Shown: positions 13,947 through 20,410 of the stretch, one piece after another
How the letters are laid out: every line of letters begins with the position of its first letter
Position numbering within the stretch: position 1 is the stretch's first letter
Assembly (NCBI GenBank): GCA_002862325.1
Contig: PKCT01000171.1
Coordinates: 1 to 27,813, forward strand
Reading direction: 5' to 3'
Length of the DNA: 27,813 nucleotides
From: Phycisphaerae bacterium
Lineage (GTDB): Bacteria; Planctomycetota; Phycisphaerae; Phycisphaerales; SM1A02
The notes under the pieces: generated by a model
Seen by the model: the letters and a program-made list of their open reading frames with translations, nothing else
Databases searched by the model: none
What the model was told of the DNA's origin: nothing
Program-made: the position numbers and the translations under genes

Positions 13947-15491
13947 ATGAGCGATTCGATGCAGGTCATCAATCACGTCTGGCGACGTATCTTTCTCTTC
14001 ATTGGGCCGATCCTCTCGATCATCGTCGCGGTGACGTGCGCCCTCTGGACCGATATGACGACGGCACAGGTTCTTCTGGTCGGCGTCACGACCCTGACCG
14101 CCTTCTGGTGGGTCACCGAGGCGCTACCGGTGCCGGCCACGAGTCTGATTCCGCTCGCGACACTTCCCGTTCTCGGCATCACGAGTCATCGGGATACCGC
14201 GGCGTCCTACGGAGACTCGTTGATCCTGCTTCTCATGGGTGGGTTCATGATGAGCAAGGCGATGGAATCGAACGGCGCACATCGTCGAATCGCGGTCGCG
14301 CTCGTTCGTGGTGCGGGCCGGATCGGAGGCGACAGTCCTCGAGTCGTGATCCTCGGATTCATGGTCGCCAGCGGCTTCCTCTCGATGTGGATCTCCAACA
14401 CCGCGACCACGCTCATGCTCCTGCCGGTCGCGCTCGCGGTGATCTCTGGTTCCCAGGACCGTCGCATCGCCGTACCACTGCTGCTCGGCCTCGCGTACGC
14501 CGCGAACATCGGCGGCATCGGGACGCCGATCGGAACGCCGCCGAACGTGATCTTCATGGGGGCGATCGACACCCTTCCCGGAACGACCGAACCGTTCGGA
14601 TTCGTCCGTTGGATGGCGATAGGCGTCCCGGTCGTGGTCATCATGATCCCCCTCGCGTGGATCTGGTTGACTCGACGCGTCCCAGCGGACGCCTGCTTCT
14701 CGCTTCCCGCTCCAGAGCGATGGACCCGTCCACAGATCACAGTGGTGCTGGTCTTCGGTCTCGCGGCGGTACTGTGGATCACCCAGAAGTATCCGACCTT
14801 CACCATTCCAGGAATCGAAGCGACCAGAACCGGTGGTTGGACCGGTCTCATCTACTGGGCGAGTGGTGGCGTGGTCGATGCCCGCCTGTCCGGATCCGCG
14901 ACCGTCGCGATCCTGATCGTGCTCCTCATGTTCCTCACCCCGACCGGTGGGGGTGGTCGTCTTCTCGTCTGGGACGACGCTCGGCGAATTCCCTGGGGCA
15001 TCCTGCTGCTCTTCGGTGGTGGTATTGCGCTCGCCCGGGCGTTTCAGGCGACGGAATTGAGCGAGGTCATCGCGAACCAACTCGCGTTGCTGCGGAACGT
15101 TCCGGTACCGGTCGTGATCATCGTCATCTGCCTCTTCACGACCTTCCTCACCGAGATCACCAGCAACACCGCCTTGACGGCGCTTCTGATGCCGATCCTC
15201 GCTTCGACGGCGCAGGCGATCGATGTCGATCCGGTGGTGCTCATGGCGCCTGCGGCCATGAGCGCGAGCTGCGCCTTCATGCTTCCGGTCGCGACCGCTC
15301 CAAATGCGGTCGTCTACGGATCGGATCTCGTTCCAATCCGGACGATGATGCGTGAGGGCTTCGTACTCAACCTCATCGGGGTCGCGGTCATTTCGATCGC
15401 CGGGATGATCGTCGCATCGACGGTGGAGAAGGACCCGGTCGCGCCGGATCCGCAAGGGTCCCGAACCGTCACGTACGGCATCGTGGGGTGA
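13947..15491 (+). CDS. DASS/SLC13 family sodium:anion symporter
   Basis: This 514-residue polytopic membrane protein has the hallmarks of divalent anion:sodium symporters (SLC13, DASS). Two inverted repeats each carry an SNT motif: WISNTATTLMLLP (S150-T152) and EITSNTALTALLMP (S406-T408). The loop GGIGTPIGTPPN follows the first. These motifs bind sodium and the carboxylate or sulfate substrate in VcINDY-type transporters. It would import a dicarboxylate, sulfate or related anion through the inner membrane. The exact substrate cannot be read from the sequence. The divergent porin could supply passage through the outer membrane. The stop lies 71 bases before the his leader peptide and no clear terminator separates them. 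Confidence 0.9.
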   Translation: MSDSMQVINHVWRRIFLFIGPILSIIVAVTCALWTDMTTAQVLLVGVTTLTAFWWVTEALPVPATSLIPLATLPVLGITSHRDTAASYGDSLILLLMGGFMMSKAMESNGAHRRIAVALVRGAGRIGGDSPRVVILGFMVASGFLSMWISNTATTLMLLPVALAVISGSQDRRIAVPLLLGLAYAANIGGIGTPIGTPPNVIFMGAIDTLPGTTEPFGFVRWMAIGVPVVVIMIPLAWIWLTRRVPADACFSLPAPERWTRPQITVVLVFGLAAVLWITQKYPTFTIPGIEATRTGGWTGLIYWASGGVVDARLSGSATVAILIVLLMFLTPTGGGGRLLVWDDARRIPWGILLLFGGGIALARAFQATELSEVIANQLALLRNVPVPVVIIVICLFTTFLTEITSNTALTALLMPILASTAQAIDVDPVVLMAPAAMSASCAFMLPVATAPNAVVYGSDLVPIRTMMREGFVLNLIGVAVISIAGMIVASTVEKDPVAPDPQGSRTVTYGIVG

Positions 15492-15525
15492 ACACCCCAG
15501 TTGTCTCGAATGCGGGACCGATGTA

Positions 15526-15554
15526 TTGACGACGATGAATTCGAGTTCTAACCT
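15526..15554 (+). promoter_or_regulatory. Promoter of the histidine operon
   Basis: TTGACG at 15526-15531, a 17-base spacer and TAACCT at 15549-15554 make the best -35/-10 pair in the window. The predicted transcription start falls at or one to two bases before the ATG of the his leader peptide at 15563. It lies in the gap after the anion symporter gene. Confidence 0.7.
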
Positions 15555-15562
15555 TTTGTCCC

Positions 15563-15631
15563 ATGACTCCGTCTCTCCACCAGCATCGACACCATCGAAC
15601 CCACGGCCACCATGGCCGTGCTCGCCGGTGA
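15563..15631 (+). CDS. hisL: Histidine operon leader peptide (attenuation peptide)
   Basis: This 22-codon ORF begins MTPSLHQHRHH and contains seven histidines (positions 6, 8, 10, 11, 14, 16 and 17). It stops with TGA at 15629-15631. It lies between the operon promoter and hisG. A run of His codons in a short ORF just before hisG is the hallmark of ribosome-mediated histidine attenuation, as in the enterobacterial hisL peptide with its seven contiguous His codons. Here the His codons are interspersed with Arg, Gly, Gln and Thr. Translation would begin on an essentially leaderless RNA end. Codons 14-19 also form a perfect hairpin (15602-15620), so ribosome position would directly affect RNA folding. 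The peptide itself probably has no other function. Confidence 0.88.
   Translation: MTPSLHQHRHHRTHGHHGRARR
15602..15620 (+). promoter_or_regulatory. Hairpin inside the his leader peptide
   Basis: CACGGCCA (15602-15609) and TGGCCGTG (15613-15620) are perfect inverted repeats around a three-base loop. The stem overlaps the last His codons, so a ribosome translating them would melt it, and one stalled at the first His codons would leave it free. It also acts as a candidate pause structure. Confidence 0.6.
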
Positions 15632-15678
15632 TTCGATCGCATGTCCTGAGACCCTTCTCGACAACGACGAAACAAGAA

Positions 15679-15761
15679 GCCGGCCCAGTCGCCGGCGTCG
15701 TGTCGTGAGCGAGTCCGCTTCACCATGATCTCCGGAGACGGGCCGGTCCATGAAAGGACCG
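15679..15761 (+). promoter_or_regulatory. Candidate translational attenuator with hisG SD-sequestering hairpin
   Basis: Three pairings compete here. A local hairpin pairs GCCGG (15679-15683) with CCGGC (15692-15696). A longer-range pairing joins CCGGCCC (15680-15686) to GGGCCGG (15740-15746). A third hairpin pairs CGGTCC (15744-15749) with GGACCG (15756-15761) and buries the AAAGGA that precedes the hisG ATG. The second pairing excludes both the first and the third, giving an on/off switch. No U-run follows any stem, so control of translation, or of Rho access, is more likely than intrinsic termination. The pairings are visible in the sequence; the regulation is inferred. Confidence 0.55.
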
Positions 15762-15764
15762 AAC

Positions 15765-16679
15765 ATGACCGTCTTGGAAACAGGAAAACTCGACCTCGAT
15801 CGTGATCCCGAACCCGCGACCACCCGTCTCCGACTCGCGTTGCCGAAGGGACGCATGGCGGTGGGCGTCGACGGACTCCTTGCCGACGCGGGAATCCGCG
15901 TTTCGAGCGATGGTCGTGGATACAGACCCTCCGTCGACGGCGACGGGCCCTTCGAGACCAAGCGGCTCAAGCCACAGGCCGTCGTGTCGATGATCGCCGC
16001 TGGAAGCCGCGACGTCGGATTCGCCGGCGCGGATTGGGCGATGGAGCTCGGTGTGGAAGAATCGTTAGTCGAGGTCTTCGACACGACCCTGGACCGGGTT
16101 CGAGTCGTCGCGGCCGCTCCTCCATCCGTGGATCTCGATCGAAGGTCCGGATCCCCGGTCCGCATCGCCACTGAAATGCCGAAGATCGCCTCGGCGTGGG
16201 CGAGTGCGTGTGGATTGGACTACGAGATCGTCCGCAGCTGGGGTGCGACCGAGGTGCTCCCTCCCGAGGATGCGGACGTGATCGTCGACCTCGTTCAGAC
16301 GGGCGAGACACTGGCCGCGAACGATCTTCGGGTGATCGAGGAGATATCCAGATCCTCGACGCGGATGTATGCATCGATCGATGCGTTCGAATGTCCCCGG
16401 CGAGGCCCTTCGATCCGGAGGCTGGGCGATCTTCTTCGGTCCGTGATCGAAGCTCGAGCGAGATACCTGGTCGATCTGAACGTCGCCGCCGATCGACTCG
16501 ACGAGGTGCTGGCGATCCTTCCATCAATGCGCCGCCCGACGGTCTCGCCGCTCGCGGCCGGAGGCTTCGCGGTCCGCGCCGCGGTCCCGAGGAGCGGTTT
16601 CGCGACGCTGGTGAATCGACTGCGCGGTGTGGGAGCCACCGATCTCGTGGTCGGCGAAGCGAGGCTGGTGATTCCATGA
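15765..16679 (+). CDS. hisG: ATP phosphoribosyltransferase (long form)
   Basis: HisG catalyses the first, committed step of histidine synthesis: ATP plus PRPP gives phosphoribosyl-ATP. The 304-residue protein has PKGR at 27-30, the AGADWAMEL segment, and the phosphoribosyl-binding loop VDLVQTGETLAAN around T179-T182. Residues from about 225 on form the C-terminal regulatory domain (SPLAAGGFAVRAAVPRS...), so this is the long form that is feedback-inhibited by histidine and needs no HisZ. The ATG at 15765 has AAAGGA six bases upstream; that site lies in a hairpin. The ATG at 15750 sits in the hairpin loop and is less likely. It is first in the his operon after the leader peptide, and its stop overlaps the hisC start (ATGA). 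Confidence 0.95.
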   Translation: MTVLETGKLDLDRDPEPATTRLRLALPKGRMAVGVDGLLADAGIRVSSDGRGYRPSVDGDGPFETKRLKPQAVVSMIAAGSRDVGFAGADWAMELGVEESLVEVFDTTLDRVRVVAAAPPSVDLDRRSGSPVRIATEMPKIASAWASACGLDYEIVRSWGATEVLPPEDADVIVDLVQTGETLAANDLRVIEEISRSSTRMYASIDAFECPRRGPSIRRLGDLLRSVIEARARYLVDLNVAADRLDEVLAILPSMRRPTVSPLAAGGFAVRAAVPRSGFATLVNRLRGVGATDLVVGEARLVIP

Positions 16680-18400
16680 GCACCATCGTCTCGCAACCCC
16701 GTTCCTCGATGGCCGGCGTCGTTCAACTCCGTCTGGATTGCAACGAATGCGTCGACGATGCGACCGATCTCGGAATCATGGATGTCCCATCGACGGCCGG
16801 CGTCGCTCGATATCCCGAAACGACCGACCTCGAACGTCTTATCGCGAGTCGATCGGGGACCGACCCGAGCAGGATCGTCGTCACCGCGGGTGCCGACGAC
16901 GCCATCGATCGAGTGTGCACCGCCTTCCTCGATCAGGATTCGAAGGTGTTGATGACCGAACCGACCTTCGTGATGATTCGTCGGTCGATCGCGCGGAGAT
17001 CCTCGACCGTCGAATCCCTGCCGTGGCTCGATGGTCGATTCCCCCTCGAGGACTTCACGTCTCGTTCGGATGGATGCGATCTCATGGTGGTGGTCACGCC
17101 ATGCAATCCGACGGGCAGGACGATCTCGCTGGAGCAGCTCGAGGCGATTCGATCCGGGAATCCCGATCCGATCCTGATGGTCGATCTCGCATACATCGAG
17201 TTCTCGGAGGACGGGGCCGACACGGAAATCATGAATACCCTCGCGGCGATTCGTCGCATGCCCAAGACCGTGATGGTTCGGACGTTGAGCAAGGCCTGGG
17301 GACTGGCTGGTCTGCGCATCGGTTGGACGGAGAGCTCGCCGGATCTCGCGGACCGGATTCGAGAAGCCGGTGGTCCCTACGCGGTCTCCTCCATGTCCAT
17401 CCAAGTCGCGGGAGAGGCGCTTTCGGACCCGGTTTGCGAGCGACTGATGAGAAGGCGGGTCGATCGAGTCGTCGACAACCGGCGGCGAATGGAACGATGG
17501 ATGGGTGATCGGGGGTTCGATTCGGGGGATTCGGAGGCCAACTTCCTTCTCGTCCAGGATCCGCTTAGGCGAGGTCGGACCGATCGGCTCGCGAGCGGGC
17601 TTCGATCGCTGGGGATTGCGGTACGACGATTCGATGAATCATCGGTACGCGATCGGATTCGTATCACCGTTCCGCCCGACCGGATTCATATGGACCGACT
17701 CCGTCGCTGCGTCGACGCGGTGGTCGATCCGGATGTACTTCTCTTCGATCTCGATGGGGTGATCGCGGACGTCGACCGTTCCTATCGCTCGGCCATTGAG
17801 AACACGGTCGCAGAATTCGGTTTCGACGTCGGCGAGGGGGAGATAGATCGAATGAAGAGGAAGGGCGGCGCCAACGACGACTGGGACGTCACCCGTCGGA
17901 TTCTTCTCGATCGCGGCGTCGAGGTCGACGTCGACGAGATCGTTCGAAGATTCCAGTGCTGGTATCTGGGCGACGAATCGAGAGATGGACTGTGCGAGCT
18001 CGAGACGCCTCTGATCGATCCGACCACGATCGGCCGTGTGGCGGGAGATCGTCGAGTGGGGATCGTCACGGGACGCCCCAGGGTCGAGGCCGATCGGTTC
18101 TTGGAGCGATTCGGATTCGATCGGGTCATCGACGCGGTGGTGGCGCGCGAAGATGCACCGCTCAAACCGGATCCAACCGGACTTTCGAAGGCGCTGCGTT
18201 CACTCGACGCGAGAAGCGCGTGGTTCTTCGGCGACACGGTCGACGACGTGATGGCGGCAACGAGACAGCCTTCCGGCCTGATCGTCCCCATCGGTGTCAC
18301 CGACGACGATTCCAGGACCTCGCTGGAGGCGGCGGGCGCCGCGTGGATCGTCCCGCGTGGTGAAGGAATAGCGGAACTCGCGGAGGAGGTGATCTCGTGA
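16676..18400 (+). CDS. hisC: HisC - HAD phosphatase fusion (histidinol-phosphate aminotransferase + probable phosphatase)
   Basis: The 574-residue protein joins two enzymes. Residues 1-352 are a fold-type I PLP aminotransferase of the HisC type. They show RYPETTDLERLIA, VTAGADDAIDR, TPCNPTGR, VDLAYIEFSE and the PLP lysine K206 in RTLSKAWGLAGLRIGW. Residues 353-574 are a HAD-IA phosphatase with the nucleophile and general acid D358/D360 in LLFDLDGVIADVDRSYR, then NDDWDV, VGIVTGRP, LKPDP and FFGDTVDDVMAA. HisC makes histidinol phosphate, and histidinol-phosphatase acts next. No other phosphatase is encoded in the operon, so the HAD half probably performs that step, although HAD specificity cannot be read directly. 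ATG at 16676 overlaps the hisG stop. A longer open frame from 16196 is only a shadow over hisG. Confidence 0.9.
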   Translation: MSTIVSQPRSSMAGVVQLRLDCNECVDDATDLGIMDVPSTAGVARYPETTDLERLIASRSGTDPSRIVVTAGADDAIDRVCTAFLDQDSKVLMTEPTFVMIRRSIARRSSTVESLPWLDGRFPLEDFTSRSDGCDLMVVVTPCNPTGRTISLEQLEAIRSGNPDPILMVDLAYIEFSEDGADTEIMNTLAAIRRMPKTVMVRTLSKAWGLAGLRIGWTESSPDLADRIREAGGPYAVSSMSIQVAGEALSDPVCERLMRRRVDRVVDNRRRMERWMGDRGFDSGDSEANFLLVQDPLRRGRTDRLASGLRSLGIAVRRFDESSVRDRIRITVPPDRIHMDRLRRCVDAVVDPDVLLFDLDGVIADVDRSYRSAIENTVAEFGFDVGEGEIDRMKRKGGANDDWDVTRRILLDRGVEVDVDEIVRRFQCWYLGDESRDGLCELETPLIDPTTIGRVAGDRRVGIVTGRPRVEADRFLERFGFDRVIDAVVAREDAPLKPDPTGLSKALRSLDARSAWFFGDTVDDVMAATRQPSGLIVPIGVTDDDSRTSLEAAGAAWIVPRGEGIAELAEEVIS

Positions 18401-19011
18401 GTGCATCCACCAACAGTATGGCGACCGGTCGGCGAACGGGATGTGTGCACCGAACGACGAGGGAGACGGACGTCCGGGTCGAGCTGTCTCTGGATGGATC
18501 CGGTGATCGGATCTCCATCGAAACCGGGATCGGAATGCTCGATCACCTGCTGACGGCCTTCGCGGCCCACGCCCGATTCGATCTTCGAATCGTCGCCGAG
18601 GGGGACCTCGTGGTCGACGATCACCATGTGGCCGAGGACTGTGCGATCGCGCTCGCACGCGCTCTTGCGGCCGCACTGGGGGATCGTGATCGGATCGTTC
18701 GATTCGGATGGGCGATGATTCCGCTCGACGAGTCCCTCTCACGGGTCGCCGTCGATCTGGTCTCAAGGCCCTCCGCGACGATCGATCTCGGATTGGTGCG
18801 ACCGATGGTCGGCGAACTCGCCTCAGAGAACGCCGTGCACTTCCTCGAGACGCTGGCGTTGACGGCCCCATTCACCCTTCACGTGAAGGTTCTGGAAGGG
18901 CGAAACGATCACCACCGACTCGAGTCCGCCTTCAAGTCGCTCGCCGTGGCGATTCGCGATGCGGTGCGATCAACGGATCGGTCCATCAGCACAAAGGGAA
19001 CCATGAAATGA
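18397..19011 (+). CDS. hisB: Imidazoleglycerol-phosphate dehydratase
   Basis: HisB (dehydratase only) converts imidazole glycerol phosphate to imidazole acetol phosphate using two manganese ions. The 204-residue protein has the metal-binding motifs GIGMLDHLLTAFAAHARFDL (including H50 and H58) and DDHHVAEDC (H76, H77, E80). RFGWAMIPLDESLSRVAVDL and GRNDHHRLESAFKSLA follow, and it ends in STKGTMK close to the usual family ending. There is no phosphatase domain at either end, unlike the E. coli bifunctional HisB. The GTG start at 18397 overlaps the previous stop (GTGA) and has AGGAGG eight bases upstream. An internal ATG at 18418 is possible but lacks such a site. Confidence 0.95.
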   Translation: MSASTNSMATGRRTGCVHRTTRETDVRVELSLDGSGDRISIETGIGMLDHLLTAFAAHARFDLRIVAEGDLVVDDHHVAEDCAIALARALAAALGDRDRIVRFGWAMIPLDESLSRVAVDLVSRPSATIDLGLVRPMVGELASENAVHFLETLALTAPFTLHVKVLEGRNDHHRLESAFKSLAVAIRDAVRSTDRSISTKGTMK

Positions 19012-19661
19012 ATCTCCAGGACATGATCAACGACGATGGGATTCGTATCGGAGTGGTGGACACCGGCGTCGCGAACATCGCTTCGGTGATGGCGTCACTG
19101 CGTCGCGTCGGGGTTCGTGCGGATCTGATGTCCACCCCCATGGAGGTGGAACTGGTCGAGGGCCTCGTTCTTCCGGGGGTCGGTCACTTCGCGAGCGGCA
19201 TGTCCGAACTGCGTCGACTGGGTCTGGTGGAGGCGATCCGGGAACGGATCCAAAGGCGATCGGCGACCCTCGCCATCTGTCTCGGCATGCAGCTTCTCGC
19301 CGAGTCGAGCGACGAAGCGCCCGGCGTGACGGGTCTGGGAGCGATCGACGTTCGGGTGCGGAGGTTGGCGGACGGAGTTCCTCGCCCCCACGTGGGTTGG
19401 AGTCGGATCTATCGCCCCTTGCTGAGGACGGAGGACGTCGTGGTCCGACCGGGTACGGCCTACTTCGCCAACGGCTACGCCGTGGACCGGGTTCCCGATG
19501 GATGGGCCGCGACCTGGGCGTGCGACGGGGACCGGTTCGTCGCGTCGCTGGAATGTTCTGGGGTGGTTGCGTGTCAGTTCCATCCGGAATTGTCTGGTAC
19601 CTACGGACAGGATCTCATTCGACGTTGGGTTTCTTGCGTGAAGGATGTGGTGTCATGCTGA
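19008..19661 (+). CDS. hisH: Imidazole glycerol phosphate synthase, glutaminase subunit
   Basis: HisH is the class I glutamine amidotransferase that feeds ammonia to HisF. The 217-residue protein shows LPGVGHF, the nucleophile C91 in AICLGMQLL, PHVGW, and the catalytic H192 and E194 in CQFHPELSG, so the triad is complete. The YFANGYAV segment corresponds to the family's YFVHSY and is slightly divergent. The ATG overlaps the hisB stop (ATGA). It is immediately followed by hisF, its obligate partner, with a seven-base overlap, which favours equal synthesis of the two subunits. Confidence 0.95.
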   Translation: MNLQDMINDDGIRIGVVDTGVANIASVMASLRRVGVRADLMSTPMEVELVEGLVLPGVGHFASGMSELRRLGLVEAIRERIQRRSATLAICLGMQLLAESSDEAPGVTGLGAIDVRVRRLADGVPRPHVGWSRIYRPLLRTEDVVVRPGTAYFANGYAVDRVPDGWAATWACDGDRFVASLECSGVVACQFHPELSGTYGQDLIRRWVSCVKDVVSC

Positions 19662-20410
19662 TGAAGAGGATCATTCCGTGTCTCGACGTTCGAAACGGGA
19701 GGGTGGTCAAGGGAGTGGGATTCAGGAATCTTCGAGAGGTCGGGGATCCGGCGGATCTCGCCGATCGGTATCAATTCGATGGTGCCGATGAGCTGGTGAT
19801 ACTCGACGTATCCGCCACGATGGAGGAGAGAATCGCCTCGATCGAGGTGGTGCGATCGGTGCGCGAATCGCTCTCCATCGCACTCACGGTGGGCGGCGGT
19901 GTTCGCACGGTCGAGGACGCCGAGCGACTCCTGGACGCGGGAGCCGACAAGATTTCGGTGAACTCGGCCGCGGTGAGACGTCCCGACCTCATCGACGAAT
20001 TGGTCTCGAGCTTCGGCAGCCAGTGTGTGATCGTGGCGATCGACGCAATCGGTCGCGGCGACTCCGAATGGGAGGTCGTGATCGATGGTGGGCGATCGCT
20101 CACCGGTGGATCGGTGGTCCAGTGGGCGAAGACCGCGGTCGCAAGGGGGGCGGGTGAACTCCTGGTGACGAGTCACGATCGCGACGGAACCGGCATCGGA
20201 TACGACCTCGACCTGATCAGATCCATCACCCGGGTGGTCGACACCCCGGTCATCGCCAGTGGTGGCGCTCGAACCGCGGCCGACATCGAATCCGCGTTCG
20301 AGGCCGGCGCGACCGGTTCCTTGATCGCAGGCGTCCTTCACGACGAAGCCACGACGATCCGGAACCTACGAATCGAATTGAACGCCCTCGGGCGGGAGCT
20401 CAGACCATGA
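19655..20410 (+). CDS. hisF: Imidazole glycerol phosphate synthase, cyclase subunit
   Basis: HisF uses ammonia from HisH to convert PRFAR to imidazole glycerol phosphate and AICAR. This 251-residue (beta/alpha)8 barrel begins MLMKRIIPCLDVRNGRVVKG. The catalytic aspartates fall at D11 and D130 (VAIDAIG), exactly the T. maritima numbering, which supports the start at 19655 over the ATG at 19661. The phosphate-binding loops VGGGVR and ASGGAR are intact. AAGGA lies nine bases before the ATG. The stop overlaps the start of the next gene (ATGA). Confidence 0.96.
   Translation: MLMKRIIPCLDVRNGRVVKGVGFRNLREVGDPADLADRYQFDGADELVILDVSATMEERIASIEVVRSVRESLSIALTVGGGVRTVEDAERLLDAGADKISVNSAAVRRPDLIDELVSSFGSQCVIVAIDAIGRGDSEWEVVIDGGRSLTGGSVVQWAKTAVARGAGELLVTSHDRDGTGIGYDLDLIRSITRVVDTPVIASGGARTAADIESAFEAGATGSLIAGVLHDEATTIRNLRIELNALGRELRP

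Noticed and set aside
13896..13976. N-terminal extension of the porin to the ATG at 13976.
   Set aside because: It overlaps the divergent symporter gene, lacks signal-peptide character, and the promoter spacing and hydrophobic N-terminus both support 13895.
14124..15455. A 443-codon minus-strand ORF opposite the anion symporter.
   Set aside because: It is antisense to a clear membrane transporter and its product is almost entirely Arg, Asp, His and Glu.
15679..15764. An intrinsic transcription terminator in the his leader.
   Set aside because: Stable stems exist but none is followed by a run of T, so I interpret them as translational control or Rho-related instead.
16196..16675. A 160-codon in-frame extension of the HisC-HAD ORF.
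   Set aside because: It lies wholly within hisG in another frame, has no aminotransferase similarity, and the ATGA overlap at 16676 is the natural start.
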